Positions 24,970 through 36,414 are shown, numbered from the stretch's first letter. The stretch: 64,000 bases of DNA from Blepharisma japonicum (GCA_949751835.1 CATKHK010000073.1:1-64000); one strand, 5' to 3'. The notes: generated by a model from the sequence alone, not told the origin. Program-made: numbers and translations.

Positions 24970-25312
24970 ATGGTAAATATTCATGCAGCAAGAAAGCTTT
25001 ACCTCTTTTAAAGACGATATTAATCAGAAAGCCAATAAGGCAATCCAGAACTTCTTAGGCTCCAGAGAATATTCACAAGATGAAGTGCAGGCCTGGACAG
25101 CTCAGCTTTCAGAAGAAATCGTCAAAATGCTCAAAGACCAAAACAGCAACTTCAAGTATTGTGTATCGTGTGTCATTTTACAGAAAGGAGACGCTGGCAT
25201 GCATATGAGCTCTACTTGCTTCTGGGACAGCGCTCTTGATGGAAGTGTAGCGATTAAGTGGGAAAATCCTTCAATGTATTGCATTGTCAACATTTATGGC
25301 ATCGCCTTCTAG
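24970..25312 (+). CDS. DYNLT1: Tctex-type dynein light chain (DYNLT1-like)
   Basis: A protein of about 109 residues matching the whole Tctex-1 family: WTAQLSEEIVKMLK, FKYCVSCVILQKGDAGMH, SSTCFWDSALDGSVAIKWEN and the C-terminal MYCIVNIYGIAF. It would be a cargo- or intermediate-chain-binding light chain of cytoplasmic or axonemal dynein. The start is ambiguous. ATG 24983 gives M-Q-Q-E-S unspliced. An ATG at 24970 is followed at once by a perfect 16-nt GT...AG intron (24973-24988); splicing gives M-Q-E-S, one residue shorter. The intron form fits the length and branch-A position of the other introns in this window, so I favour the upstream start but only slightly. Confidence 0.9.
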
Positions 25313-25395
25313 ATTTAACTAACACTTAGACAGACTTATTTTTTGAGATAGATTTTAAATAGAAAATAATCAATTTTACAACAAATTAAGAGAGC

Positions 25396-26610
25396 TTACT
25401 GAAACGTCAAAATCTTTTCTTCTAAGTTTTCAAGCTCTTTTAAGAGGTCTGGGCTTAGACTCGAGATCATTTTTAAAGAAAATTCTTTTCCTTGTCTGTC
25501 TTTATAAGTGATGATTTCTTTGGGGTCTCCTTTAGGCTTACTGTAGCCTCCTTTTTTGGTGTTTTCTCGTTTTAGAGAGGGAGGAGGCGTTTTTGACCTT
25601 TTATATACTTGCGGCTTAAATGTGCAGCCTTCAAGCTCATTCTTTTCTTTTTCTATTTGGACTTGCCTTATTTTTTCTTCTTTTGCCATAATCAGCTTGA
25701 TTCCTTTATCATATAAAGAATTATCAATTTTTTTCACTTTTACAGAAATAGACGATGCTGTGTTTTCTGACTCGTCCAGTTTTTGTGTTTTTTCTAGTGG
25801 CTTCACATAATTTCTTACTAAAAATTCTTCAAATTCTTTCGGTTTTAAAACCCGACTTGGTTTTGGCTGCTCTGGCTCTTCCTCCACAATTGCTACTTGA
25901 GGCTTATTTTTTCTATTTGCAGCTAATTCAATTGATGTAGGATTTAGTGTCGGTTTAAAAGGGTAGCTTTGAGCAAAAACTACTTCAGCTGCTTTTTGTT
26001 TTCTATCAATAAGTGACAGTCCTTCATAATACAAATGTGCGTTGACATCTTCAGGCCTTGGCTTATTAAACTGGTTTACAACTGGCTTAAATGTTGGAAT
26101 TTCTTCTACGTTCTTCTGCCTAATTTCTTCAAGTTTCTGATGTTTTTCAATTTCTAGCCTCATCAGTCTATCTTCAACCTTTTCTTTTCAAATAGGAAAC
26201 ATTGCTCTAGACACTGAATTTATTTCAGGAGAATGTGTATACACGTCAGGGTCTTGGTTTCTAGTGTCAAAATAATGCCTAACCCTTTCTTCTCAATCTG
26301 TTAAAGGACTTTGATATCCTGGAGGTGTAGGAACTCTTCGAATTTGGCTGCGGTCTTCTAAATACTGTTGAGAACGGTTAATATCAAGCTTTTTGTTTTT
26401 CTCTGAAAGCCACTTGTTCATGATTTCTGGAAATTCATTAGGGTCTCTGTCTCCTACTAATTCTCGACTTTTCTGATTTATATCTGGGAAATCTCTGATT
26501 TCGTCAAGCTCACGCCTGATTCGGTCCTCAAGAGCTACCTCAGAGACTTCTCGCCTTTTTTGAAGCAGCATCATGCCACGGTCATATAGACTGTTATCTG
26601 CAGTCCTCAT
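25396..26610 (-). CDS. Hypothetical protein with FKP-type repeats and coiled coil
   Basis: One frame of 404 residues from ATG 26610 to TAA 25396 when two TGAs (26293-26295 and one near 26190) are read as Trp. The sequence is highly charged. It repeats a short motif, roughly F-K-P-x-(V/L)-N: PTFKPVVNQF, YPFKPTLNPTS, CTFKPQVYKRSKTP. Long Lys/Glu helices likely form coiled coil (MRLEIEKHQKLEEIRQ). SLYDRGMMLLQKRRE near the start and SLYDKGIKLIMAKEEKI later are an internal repeat, and YYEGLSLIDRKQKAAE is a third relative. Three repeat units of the pattern (D/E)(G)xxLhxxR/K plus FxPxhN suggest a structural, microtubule-linked or cortical protein. No family name is assigned. Confidence 0.7.
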
Positions 26611-26643
26611 ATTTAAATAAGAAATTTTTTATCCTACAATAAA

Positions 26644-28128
26644 TTATCTTTTTTCTTTAAATTTTCTTTTCCATTCTAAAATTTTGTCTTTATTCTGCAC
26701 CTCAGCAGCCTTGGCAGCTTGTTCTATAGACTGTGTGGCATATAAGCAGGCGAGTGCTTTTTTAATGGTTTCTCTTGAGAATTCTCCGTCAGAGTTTACA
26801 GAATCTTCGTCACTTAAGGGGATGTTTGCTTCGACTTTTTCTTTCCATTTTCATAGCTTGGGCTGAGGAATTCCTGTGAGTTCTGAAAGGGTTTGTTTTG
26901 GGAGATCGGCGTCTTTTATGAGCTCATAAAATTCGATTTTTGCTTTTGGGGATTTTATTATGGAGTAGATAGGGATTTCTTCAGTTAAATTTACATATTC
27001 TCCACGGGAGAGGTTTAGCTTGATACAGATATTCTGAGGAGAAGCTCCAGCTGTTAATAAAGAGAAAACTTGGGCCTTCAGATCGATTTTCCCTCTTATT
27101 TCATTACTGGTGAGTTGTCCCCAATTTCCAATAGAGTGAACTAAATTTGAAGAAATCTGAAAAAGTTTGGAAATTATTGTAGGATCTATACCTTTGCTGT
27201 AGAGCTTTTTTATTTCTTCTTTTATTTTTTCAAGTAAAGGGGTGTATTTTCTTTTCAATTCAGCTCTGATGTCGATGGGCTTTTCTTTTTTGGGCCTTTT
27301 TGTAGGGATTTCTCTTGATGTGTTGACCATGCTTGAACAGTTGATGATTTTGTAATTGGATTTTGGTAAGTTTGGTAATTTTAGCTTAATTTCTGGTTTG
27401 TTCATAGGAATTTCCGGTTTGGGATCAGCAGCTTTAGGTGGACTAATAAATTCCAAAGGCTCCTGTTTTAGATTTTCGCTATTATTTGTCACTTTGACGA
27501 AAACTAGCTGGCCATTTATTATTTTGGCTTCTTTTTTCTCTTCTAAATCAGGAAGATTGCCTGAGTATGAAGTTTGTATGATAGTGCTAGATGTCTCGCT
27601 ATTATTTTTATTTTCATTTTGGCTTGGAATTTTGACTTTTGGAGTTTCTTTAAGCCCAATAATTTTTGTTGGATTAGATTGGATTGTTTGAGGAGTCGGA
27701 ATCTCTATTTTATGCTTCGTTCCATGATCATTTTTAGGATTAGATTGAATTGCTTGAGGAGTTAAAATCTCTATTTTATGCTTTGTTCCAATAGGATTAG
27801 GCTGAATTGTTTGAGGTGCCGGAATCTCTATTTTATGCTTGTCTCCGAGATTATTTGTGGGGATGGGCTGAATTGCTTGAGAAGTCGGAATCTCTATTTT
27901 ATGTTTAATTCCAAGATTATTTGTGGGATTAGGCTGAATTGCTTGAGGAGTTGGAATTTCTATTTTACGTTTCTTTGTTCCAGCTGATTCATTTTGATAA
28001 TTATTATACATATTTTCAGCATCATCAATAAGACCCTGAAATATCTTTGTAATTTCGTCTTGGACAGTGTTTTGCATTCCTGCAATAGTTTTGTAAAACT
28101 CAGCAAGCAAAATGCTAGTGTCTGTCAT
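26644..28128 (-). CDS. Protein with five KHKIEIP repeats and four HTH-like modules
   Basis: A 494-residue frame; the last 69 residues become visible only when the TGA at 26851-26853 is read as Trp, placing the true stop (TAA) at 26644. Residues about 53-159 are five tandem copies of a 19-22-residue unit beginning K(H/R)KIEIPTPQ. The C-terminal 200 residues hold four similar helical modules (about 299-336, 347-381, 395-432 and 452-490), each with a helix, a turn and a second helix. The last two end in WKWKEKV or WKRKF. This pattern resembles transposase-type or homeodomain-like helix-turn-helix units. DNA binding is inferred. The next gene upstream (28.4-29.0 kb) has two modules of the same type, suggesting a shared origin. 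Confidence 0.7.
27652..27972 (-). repeat. Five tandem in-frame coding repeats (57-66 bp)
   Basis: Inside the gene at 26644-28128, five units each encode K(H/R)KIEIPTPQAIQ-type text. Four are 22 codons and one (the third) is 19 codons. The copies differ by several substitutions each. Confidence 0.85.
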
Positions 28129-28372
28129 TTAAAAAATATTGAGAGGGGGATTAAATTTTTACTTAAATAATTTTTTGTAAAACTATCTTTTCAAGAAGAA
28201 AGAAATATTAATAGGAAAAAGTATTCAAATAATGTTTATATTTATTAGTAAAACTGTATAAGATTTCTGATAATTATCTTATGAAATAAATGAACAAGAA
28301 GATTATTAGAGTAAAGCTCTTTTTTAATTCTTTATATTATCATAAATTAAAATGAATTTATTAAAGATTGTT

Positions 28373-28987
28373 TTATAATTTTTCAATATCTCCGGAAAAT
28401 TTTTCCTTCCACTTAGACACCAAGTAATCACTTATTCCAAGTGCTTGTGCGATACATCTAACTTGGCCTACTTTCTTCACCAATTTCACAATCTTCTTCT
28501 TTACTTTAGGATCAATCTCACCTATGGTATTGCTAATTTCAGCCCTAATTGCTTCCAACTTCTTCTCGATATCTTCTGGGAACATCTCTTTAGCCTCTAC
28601 GCTATTACTTTTAATTTTATTTTGTTTTTTCTTAATATATTCTTCTATAAGTTCTTCTCCGATATTTTTAAAATTTTTCATTTTTTCCTTTTTGCTGAGG
28701 TATCCTAATTTGGAAGAAGGAATATAGCCATGGTCAAAGCAGTTTCGGTCTTTTCTTCAGTCATAATATCATTGTTTTAGGTTGTGCCATGATATATTGC
28801 ATAATCGTATTAAAATATGCCTTCCACCATGTTCATTGTAGATATCGCAAACTTCTTTTTTAATGTGATCTGGCACTTCATCATTTCTTAACATACGCCC
28901 TTTGTGGGGGCGAAGTTCATCTTTGATACGTTTGAGCCTTGCATAAATTTCCAATACTCTTTGTGAGGGTTCTTCTTCTTTTAGCAT
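28373..28987 (-). CDS. Small protein with two HTH-like modules
   Basis: One 204-residue frame from ATG 28987 to TAA 28373 once TGAs at 28769 and 28757 are read as Trp; under the standard code it would look like two separate ORFs. The first module (about 38-78) has HIKKEVCDIYNEHGG and IRLCNISWHNLKQWYYDW. The second (about 160-200) has KKKIVKLVKKVGQ and IAQALGISDYLVSKWKEKF. Both show the helix / I-x-x-x-L-x-I-S / W-x-x-x-(F/W) order of homeodomain-like helix-turn-helix units, as in transposases and their domesticated relatives. It is strongly basic between modules. A DNA-binding role is inferred. It lies 245 bp upstream of the related four-module gene on the same strand. Confidence 0.68.
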
Positions 28988-29915
28988 TTTTATTACTTTT
29001 AGCCCCCAATTTTCAAAAAATTAATTTTTATGTATGGGTTTTTCATCTTTGAGTTATTTATCCTTAGATTTTTTTCATGTTTACAATTACTTTATAGTAG
29101 GTATTAAGCCTAGAAATTTGGGAAATCAGTAATATATAATTTTAGTTTTGCACGTTTATGATTATAAGAGTCCTTGAAGCTGAAATATGATTATCAGCAT
29201 AAATATAACTAAATAATTATTTAATACAAATTTATGTATTATAGTTTCAAATTGCATAATATTATTTAAAGCATAAAAATCGTTTCCTTTTTGAAGAAAA
29301 TATCATCATTTTTTCATTTGAGACAAATAAAGTCATTATTATTTTACGAATAATAATTATTGATTATTAAACCAAAAATCATTAATTAAAATAATCATGG
29401 CCAGTCCTTTGCAAATTTATGCTGCAATTTGACTCTTGCTAGATTATATATTCCATCAAACTCCCTGCAAAGTGCTTTAAGGTTGTTCTTTAAAGCTTTC
29501 AGTGGCTAATTTCAGTTGGCTGGGGTATTCAAAAATTGAATTTGATGGTCAGAAAGCTTAGTAAAAAATGTTCCAAATAACTTTATTTCAAGTAAGCTTC
29601 GAATCTAGGAATGCCTTCATCACAACAAAAGATTGAGCTATCCTCATAAGTTCATCTTATGCAATTTTAGATATGCTTAAAAATTTATAAGCCTGAAGGA
29701 AAAAAGGATAAAATGATTTTAAAACTCACAGTGAATCTCTATAAGTAAAAATTAAAATAATATATCCTCTTTTTGAGCACCTTTAAGAACCCAATTTATA
29801 GATCACCATCAATTTCAATAATATCTAACATTTATTAGTTCCCAAATGATATTTATGGCAATTTCGCAAAAAATCTAGTTTTTAAATTATCTTAACTCTA
29901 AAAAGAAAATTTGAC
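28988..29915. other. Intergenic region with weak relics
   Basis: Apart from the kelch-gene relic listed separately, there is a + strand stretch from ATG 29397 that reads MASPLQIYAAIW then stops after about 29 codons. It could be a decayed membrane-protein start but is too short to name. The rest is AT-rich spacer. Confidence 0.4.
29090..29215 (-). pseudogene. Relic of the 5' end of the neighbouring kelch gene
   Basis: The + strand text from about 29100 to 29215 aligns with about 31090-31205, which covers the first codons of the kelch gene (30252-31133) and its upstream flank. Shared pieces include agaaatttgg, aatatataat and cataaatataa. The start codon region is changed and the coding part is frameshifted, so only a promoter and leader copy remains. 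Confidence 0.6.
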
Positions 29916-30182
29916 TTATTTAAATTTTTCATCTAAAAACCTACCTTCTTCATGCTGCTTTTTTAGCCATCTATTGAAGCTTTCATCACTAAGCTCTTCA
30001 GGCACTGCTCTTTTCTTTCATGATTCCTCTTGAATGTCATAAACTCCATGTATCATATAAAGTAGAGTCCCAGGCAAAAAGATTAAATATAAAAAGACCC
30101 ATTTTCCTGTTTCCTTTGTATTTACTCTAGTTGAAGGAGGCAGAGAGTACCACTTTTTAAAAAATTTGTCCAATAATTTCAT
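29916..30182 (-). CDS. Small single-pass membrane protein (88 aa)
   Basis: A frame of 88 residues from ATG 30182 to TAA 29916 that is visible only with TGA as Trp (one TGA, in EESWKKR). The protein starts with a basic amphipathic segment (MKLLDKFFKKWYSLPPSTR), which could be a mitochondrial or membrane-anchoring leader. One hydrophobic helix follows (about 31-49, WVFLYLIFLPGTLLYMIHG), then a charged tail ending in GRFLDEKFK. The size and topology resemble small subunits of mitochondrial complexes, but I cannot assign a family. The clean stop and start and protein-like composition support a real gene; its function is unknown. Confidence 0.6.
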
Positions 30183-30251
30183 TTATATCCTTAAAAGCAT
30201 TCTATTAATTATTCAGTATAATTTAGATATAGATATGAAGCTTAAAGTTAT

Positions 30252-31133
30252 TTAAATATATTTTCCATACTCTTTTTTTAATAAATACCATAGCATTAGT
30301 GATGGTCTATACTTAATTCAGTCAATTTTTTCAGCTTCTACTTTTACAAGTTTGTGGCTGACTTCTTGAGAACTTGCTGCAAAAAACGAATTTCCATGCT
30401 CAAGAAACGGAAACATAACACAGCCTCCATACTTAAGGTCTTTATACTCATTTATTTTTCCTGCTGAAATATCAAACAAATAAGTTTTGCTGCTTTCTCC
30501 TCTGCTATTATCAATTTTTCTGACCCTTCCACATATAATTATTAAAAAATCATCAAATATAGGTATCACTCCTAATTTGCAAGAAGGAGCTGGCAAAGAA
30601 AGCTGAAGAATAACCCATTTGGTCCCATCAAATCTTTCACATGATGCCATAAATCCAAATTTTCCAGATCCTCCAATAGCGAAAATATATCTATTAGTGC
30701 TACAAATCCCAAAATCAGCCCTTGCGAAATTCAAATCAGCCACATCATAGCTTCTTACATTTTTGGAATTGCCCTGAAATTGATCTATATCAAATACCAC
30801 GCACGAAGAAGATGGTATTTGATTGATGAACCCACCAATTAGATAAAGATTTTCTTGGTATATACAAGACCTTGGAGATATTCGGTTCTCTTCATTATAA
30901 TAATATCTATTTGATTTCAATTCTGATGGGATAATTTTTTGAAAATTAAACCCCTTTGAGCTTTCGCCTCCCAAAATAAAATATTCTAATTTTTCCTTTC
31001 CTTTCCGAAGTGCAATCGCAGATGTATGATTCACTTTAATATTGCGATTATTTGACTTGAGTGCTAAATTTATATTTGGGTCGAAAGTGTAGAAATTTGG
31101 AAAATCGGGAATATATAATAATTGACTTTCCAT
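30252..31133 (-). CDS. Kelch-repeat protein
   Basis: A 293-residue frame; the TGA at 30318 is read as Trp and the protein ends at TAA 30252. Several kelch-type blades are visible: YFILGGESSKGFNF, LYLIGGFINQIPSS, RYIFAIGGSGKFGFMAS and FLIIICGRVRKI, each with the GG pair (the last degenerate) and a following aromatic strand. Such domains form beta propellers for protein binding. There is no signal peptide or partner domain, unlike the B-box/kelch protein at 43.4-45.2 kb. A decayed copy of this gene's 5' end lies 2 kb away at 29.1 kb, showing local duplication. Function is unknown beyond being a likely scaffold or adaptor. Confidence 0.75.
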
Positions 31134-31444
31134 ATTATGATTTTCAAGCGAATAAATGGATTTTGAAGTGAAATATCATTATTTAACATAAATATAAATA
31201 AATAATTATATTTTAATCCAATTTTTAAAGAATATTCGACTCTCAGAATTGTTTTTTAGTTAAATGAATCTTTTGTCTGTCATATTTTTTTACTTTACAG
31301 TAAAATTTATGAAATAAGATTTATTAGCCAGCTTAATTTTCACATAAATAAGCTCTTAGAGCAAGAGGCATTAAAATATTGTCTTTTTCCATGTTATGCT
31401 TTTAAGACTCCGTTATCTAGCCAGTTAATAAAATTAAACCTTAC
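31134..31444. other. Divergent promoter region
   Basis: About 310 bp of AT-rich DNA between two divergently oriented genes, so it must hold both promoters. No distinct motif is recognised. Confidence 0.4.
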
Positions 31445-32527
31445 ATGAACTGTAGTTCGCTTCCTCCTGTCATTGAAATAACTGAAAATTCAGATAAAAC
31501 AAGCGAAAGCGAAAATGAGAATATTGACTCCAACGAACTCTACAAGCCCCAAGATGAAGCTGAAATTGAAATTATGCCTGAAATCAAATTTTCGTTAGAT
31601 AGCTTTTCAGAAGAAAAAGCGAACAATAGCGCTGTGCGTATCATGGAACTTGAACAAGCGCTGCAAACCGAAAATTGGAGATTTCAGCAGGAAATTTTTA
31701 ATATGAACCAGGAATATCATAGCACAATCAGTCATATGTCAATGGAGCTTGACATATACCAAACAAAAACCAAAATTTATCGAAAGCAAATAGAAGACAT
31801 GAAAAAAGAGCTTGAAATAGTAAAAAAGAACCTCATAGAAGAGCAGCAAATTAGAAAAAATCTTGAAGAAAAAATTCTTGCGATCACAGTGAATTCTGAA
31901 GAAAAAGAGTCTTCCCTTCTTGCTCTATTAGAGCAACGAGATCAAGACAATTTCCAGCAGCGGGTCGAGAATGAAAAGCTACAGAAAAAGATTGAAGAGC
32001 TAAACGAAGAATTGTCCAGCAGAAAACTTATAAAGCAAGAAAGCCACTCAACCATAGGATTGAGCATTACTGACTCAATGGATGCTGATTTTCTGAAAAC
32101 TAATGAATCAGACACCTCTAAAGAGTCTGGGAAAAAGTTTTCTGACCCTATTGATATTGCATTAAAAGAACAATTGGCCAAGCTAAATTTGCATGGACAT
32201 TTTAGGAAGCAGCAAAGCAATGTGTATTGCTATGGGAATAAAAAAGTGTATATCATCTTAAAAAATGGAAAATTGCTATGCAGATGTGGAATTGGATTTC
32301 AAGCATTTGATGATTTCATTAAAATGCAAAATTTCAAAGCAAATTCGAGTCCTCCCAAGGTTGTTCATAGAAGAAGCAATACTGCTTCAGGAGACTTGCA
32401 TAAAATTCACCCAGAATTTGAGCCTGGAAATGGGTTTTCTCCAGATAGCTCAAAAATGCATTTAAAAAATAGGTTTGGGACACCTATATTGGGGAGCAGC
32501 ACTAGCTCAAGATCTTTGAAAAAATAA
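31445..32527 (+). CDS. Coiled-coil protein with a conserved C-terminal module
   Basis: A 360-residue open frame without TGA. Residues 1-55 are acidic and probably disordered. Residues about 60-200 have a strong heptad pattern (EQALQTENWRFQQEIF, KKELEIVKKNLIEEQQ, EKLQKKIEELNEELSS), so a parallel coiled coil is likely. Residues about 238-295 form a compact region, LKEQLAKLNLHGHFRKQ, YCYGNKKVYIILKNGKLLCR and IGFQAFDDFIK, whose spacing recalls the GAS2/GAR microtubule-binding module, though the match is loose and I would not name it. The last 60 residues are Ser-rich and basic. A cytoskeletal role is a reasonable guess only. Confidence 0.72.
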   Translation: MNCSSLPPVIEITENSDKTSESENENIDSNELYKPQDEAEIEIMPEIKFSLDSFSEEKANNSAVRIMELEQALQTENWRFQQEIFNMNQEYHSTISHMSMELDIYQTKTKIYRKQIEDMKKELEIVKKNLIEEQQIRKNLEEKILAITVNSEEKESSLLALLEQRDQDNFQQRVENEKLQKKIEELNEELSSRKLIKQESHSTIGLSITDSMDADFLKTNESDTSKESGKKFSDPIDIALKEQLAKLNLHGHFRKQQSNVYCYGNKKVYIILKNGKLLCRCGIGFQAFDDFIKMQNFKANSSPPKVVHRRSNTASGDLHKIHPEFEPGNGFSPDSSKMHLKNRFGTPILGSSTSSRSLKK

Positions 32528-32586
32528 ATAAAGGATAGTGATAATTGATCTTTTTATAATCTAAAATAAATAATTTATATTAATAG

Positions 32587-35500
32587 CTATTTTGACTTTA
32601 ATAAATCTAATGATTGAGGTGCAATTTTCGAGCTAAGAATTTTGGATTTTCTGCCAAAGGTAAATGCAAATTTGAACAAAAGTGAAGTGTCTTTTCCCTT
32701 TTTTCTATATAATAAGCTTGGGTATTTTTTTCTTTGTACAATGAGCCCAATACAGATTATTAGTACCCATCCTCCCAAAATTATAGCAACCCATGGAAAA
32801 CTGGAGTAGCCAAGAAGGAAATTCATTATAGATAGGATATCGACCCAAGCAACTCCAATAAGGCTTAATTCCTGCCACCAGTTAAATCTTCCATAATTGT
32901 AAGCTTTAAATTTCCAAATAATTCCAATGTATATTAATATTGCAAATGTAAAAGCGAAACCATGGGCAACATCACTTGCCCTCTTAAGTGTTTTATTGAG
33001 TACTATCAAAATTACTTGTATTACCGTTTTCACCATCAAGTACATAGGGACAGCTTTTACATGCAAGTTGTTTTGAAATTCTTGCCAAAGCGGCCTACAA
33101 AACACTGCAAAAGGCTCATAGCATGCTAATGCAAATGAAGAAAAAATGACATAAATAATATGGTCCCCTTGCCAACAAAATTGGTAACAATCTTTTGTAA
33201 GATAGCTATCAGTGAAATTGTTCCCTATAGAGTGATCACATACAAAAACTTCTAAAAGGATAGATATAAATGGGATGAAGCACAGATTTCCTAAAACTGG
33301 CATTGAATTGTCAGCTAGGAATCCTAACGCCCTAAAAACCCATACATTGTGAAATTTTTCATCTAATTGAAAGAAAATTTCCAAACAAAAAACTACCCAA
33401 AGTGCGCATAAAACAATCACTACAATTGCAATCCACCAGAAAACGCCATTTTCAAGCTTGACAAAACTTTCAAGATCCAAAGATAGCGCATCACCAATAT
33501 CTGCTATAAATGAATTTAGAGGGCGGATATCAGGCCCCATTGACAGCAATTGAAAAAACTCTACAGCAATTGTAATGCCCACAAATAAATCTGCTACTGA
33601 AATTTCTTCATTTGTTACCAGTGGCTCAACTTTTCGGTTCCATCATTTTTTCCATATTATAAAAGTGATAATTGCTGTTATAGCTGCAATAAAGAAACAA
33701 ATCCCAAAAACTAACGCCCTGCCTTTATAAAAAGTTTGCTTTAGCTTATCGTCAAATGGACAATTTGTCCTTGTAACTCTGAAATCTGCAGGCTTATTAG
33801 TTGTTCCATCTGCATATACCATTGGAGTATTTATCGTCAAAATTTTAGAGCCACTGGGTGTTAGATATCCTACTGCATAAACAGAAACTCCTGTAGTTTC
33901 ATTATAAGAGTTTGACTGAATTGTGAGGCTGCTGAAAAATCTATCATTACCTTCACTTTGTATATACATACTACCAGTGCACCCTACAAATTTAACTGTC
34001 CTTATTGCGGATTGGACTGTATAAGGATCACTATAATCATTGCCACGATTGATGGTCCAATCCAAAGCTGCAGCAATTAAATACACTCCGTCATAGTAAA
34101 GGCAAGCATATGAAGTTGGCTCTGTTTTATATGTTGAATAAAGATCATCGTGAACTTGCTTCCCTTTTTCCCCAAGATATAATGATTGAAAGGCAATCAT
34201 TGATGGGACTCCGACTTCAACTCTTTTATATGTATAATCATCTTTTGCTGCAACTGAAGTAATAAATATAGGGTTCGCTGAAAAAAGAAATATATCTCCC
34301 TTTCTTACCCCAAGGTCATAAAATACTTCTGCAGAATACTCTCCCAATGGAGATGCTACCCCTAATACAACCAATCTTACATTTAAATCTATTATTTCTT
34401 GATATACACTATACCAATTTTTAATAGTTTCTCTTGTCAACACGCCAGGAATCACCTGTAATTTATTAACAATTTTTAAATTTTGTTTTTCAGCTGCTAG
34501 CCTAACATAATATTCTACTGCAAATCCTATGCTGTCATTTTGGTATATAAGAGCAAGGCTGGACCAGCCCATTACTTTAAATATCAGTGGAATTTGTGTA
34601 TAAGCAAATGAGCTTGGTAAACTTATTCTTGAAAAAAATGGAAAATTGGTTTTATTAGAAAAAGCCACTTCGCTGCTTACTGCCCCTATAAGAGGCATAG
34701 TGACATTTAACTTCTGAAATGTGCTCATATCGACACGAACTACAGAAGAAGTTGAAGCTGCAATGTGCGCTAAGCCAAGCTTCTCTTTATTATTTTTAAA
34801 GCAGCTTAAAGAATAATTTGCATTCGGAACAGAGGCTCCGCAATCAAAATCGTTAATGCTTAGTTGGAAGTTTGGCAATATCTCTTGATCATTGTTTATG
34901 TCTTTAACTGAAAGGGTAAGTCCTCTTGCATTTGTTAGTACTGATAGGTTTGGGGATGCACCATAATTGAAAGCTCCATCGCTAGCGCTAAAGATTAGAA
35001 TTTTTTTCTGAGAGATCGGTATATTAGGAGAGTTTCCAGGAAATATAGCAGAGGATAACAATGTTAGGCTTTTTAATGCTATTATTCCAATAATTTTTCT
35101 CTCATTGTGTTGAATATTTATTAGAGAAAACTCAGTACTACAATAATGACTTGGGTACTTTTTTGTTAAAAAGTTTAAAAATTCATCTGAATTCGAAAAA
35201 TTGCTTAATGTAAAAATCATATCTGAAATAGCATCAGACCAGTATTTATCAATTGAATCTACTTGTTCTCTACCTTTATCAACCAATCCTAACGCTCCTT
35301 CAAGATTTGAACCATAACTGCTCTCTCCGATAAGCAGAATTCCTGTTCCGCTGGTTAAAATTTTAGACTCAAGTAAATTTATTTGAATTTCAATCGAAAC
35401 CTTTTTATCGGTAAAAATATAAAAGAGAGACGACCCATGCCTCATAATCTCCCTTTGCACGAACCCTTGAATATAAGTATCTGAATTTATTGAAATTGTA

Positions 35501-36018
35501 TCTATGCTTTGGGAATAATTCAATAAAGATTCTTTTGAATTTAAATATGTTTCAGCATTACTGATTGCAATTCCATCAGTTCAATTAAAAAATGTCAAAA
35601 TTGTTACTAAAGCATCGTTTAAGCTTTCTTTAGAGCTTGACAAAGAAAAAGATCAGCCGTTTTGATAAGCCAGGTTATTAGAAACCACAAAATGGACTAT
35701 AAAATTTTGCTCACATATAACTGCAATTTCGAACTCGGTATTAAGGCTATGGGTAATATCAAAAATTGCAAGCAAATTTGGGTGTATTGATATATCTTCT
35801 TTGAAAAAAGAGAAATTACATGACATAATTTCCACCGGGCTTTGACCAAGTATGTTGTTCTGAATATCTGAGACTAAGCTTGGGATAATATCTCTCGTTA
35901 AATCTGAGTAGACAATTAGTACTTCTGAGGAGAAAGATTGGGAAGCAAAGTTGAAAATCAATGAGAATTTGAATAGTTTTATAAGGATGTTGGCTAGAAC
36001 CACAAAGTTGTATTTCAT
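32587..36018 (-). CDS. Tandem-PBP1 multi-pass receptor-like protein (copy 6, minus strand)
   Basis: An open frame of 1143 residues from ATG 36018 to TAG 32587, with only three TGA-Trp codons (35653, 35581, 33643). The domain order equals the array at 1-19.7 kb: leader with FSSEVLIVYSDL, first PBP1 domain ending near IFPGNSPNIPISQKKI, second with FSNKTNFPFFSRI, FKVMGWSSLALIYQND and GCTGSMYIQ, then the multi-pass region (GNLCFIPFISILLEVFVC, YEPFAVFCRPLWQEFQ) and tail QSLDLLKSK. It is separated from the array by about 13 kb of unrelated genes and inverted, so it moved or was duplicated independently. It is the cleanest copy in the window, with no relic beside it. Confidence 0.88.
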
Positions 36019-36414
36019 TTATTAATTATTCTTAATTATAAATTATGAAAAAATATTTTTTTAATCACCAGTCGAATTGGGTGCGGTAGTGTTAATTATT
36101 TATAAATGGATCTCTGCTGGAATTTAAAGAATAAACTAAGAGTGTTGAGGTAAATGAAATACTATACTGTAAATTGATAAAAGCATACTCTATTCTTATT
36201 AGGGCGATTGTTTCAAAATCTACTCATTAAGATCACATGCATATAATTATGGGTTTAACCTGACTAGAATCTTTTAAAGAGTGAAAGGATCTCGCGTTGA
36301 ATTGTGAACAAATGACATCTTTAAAATTGTGAAAATTAATGATTATAAATACTATAAATTTATGGCATTTTTCATATAACCAAAATAGTGTGATTATGAC
36401 TAATTACTGTTATT
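36019..36414. other. Intergenic region
   Basis: About 400 bp upstream of receptor copy 6 and downstream of TIP41, both on the minus strand. No gene or structure recognised. Confidence 0.5.

Noticed and set aside
29560-29630. tRNA-like T-loop (cttcgaatc)
   Set aside because: No acceptor stem or anticodon arm can be paired around it.
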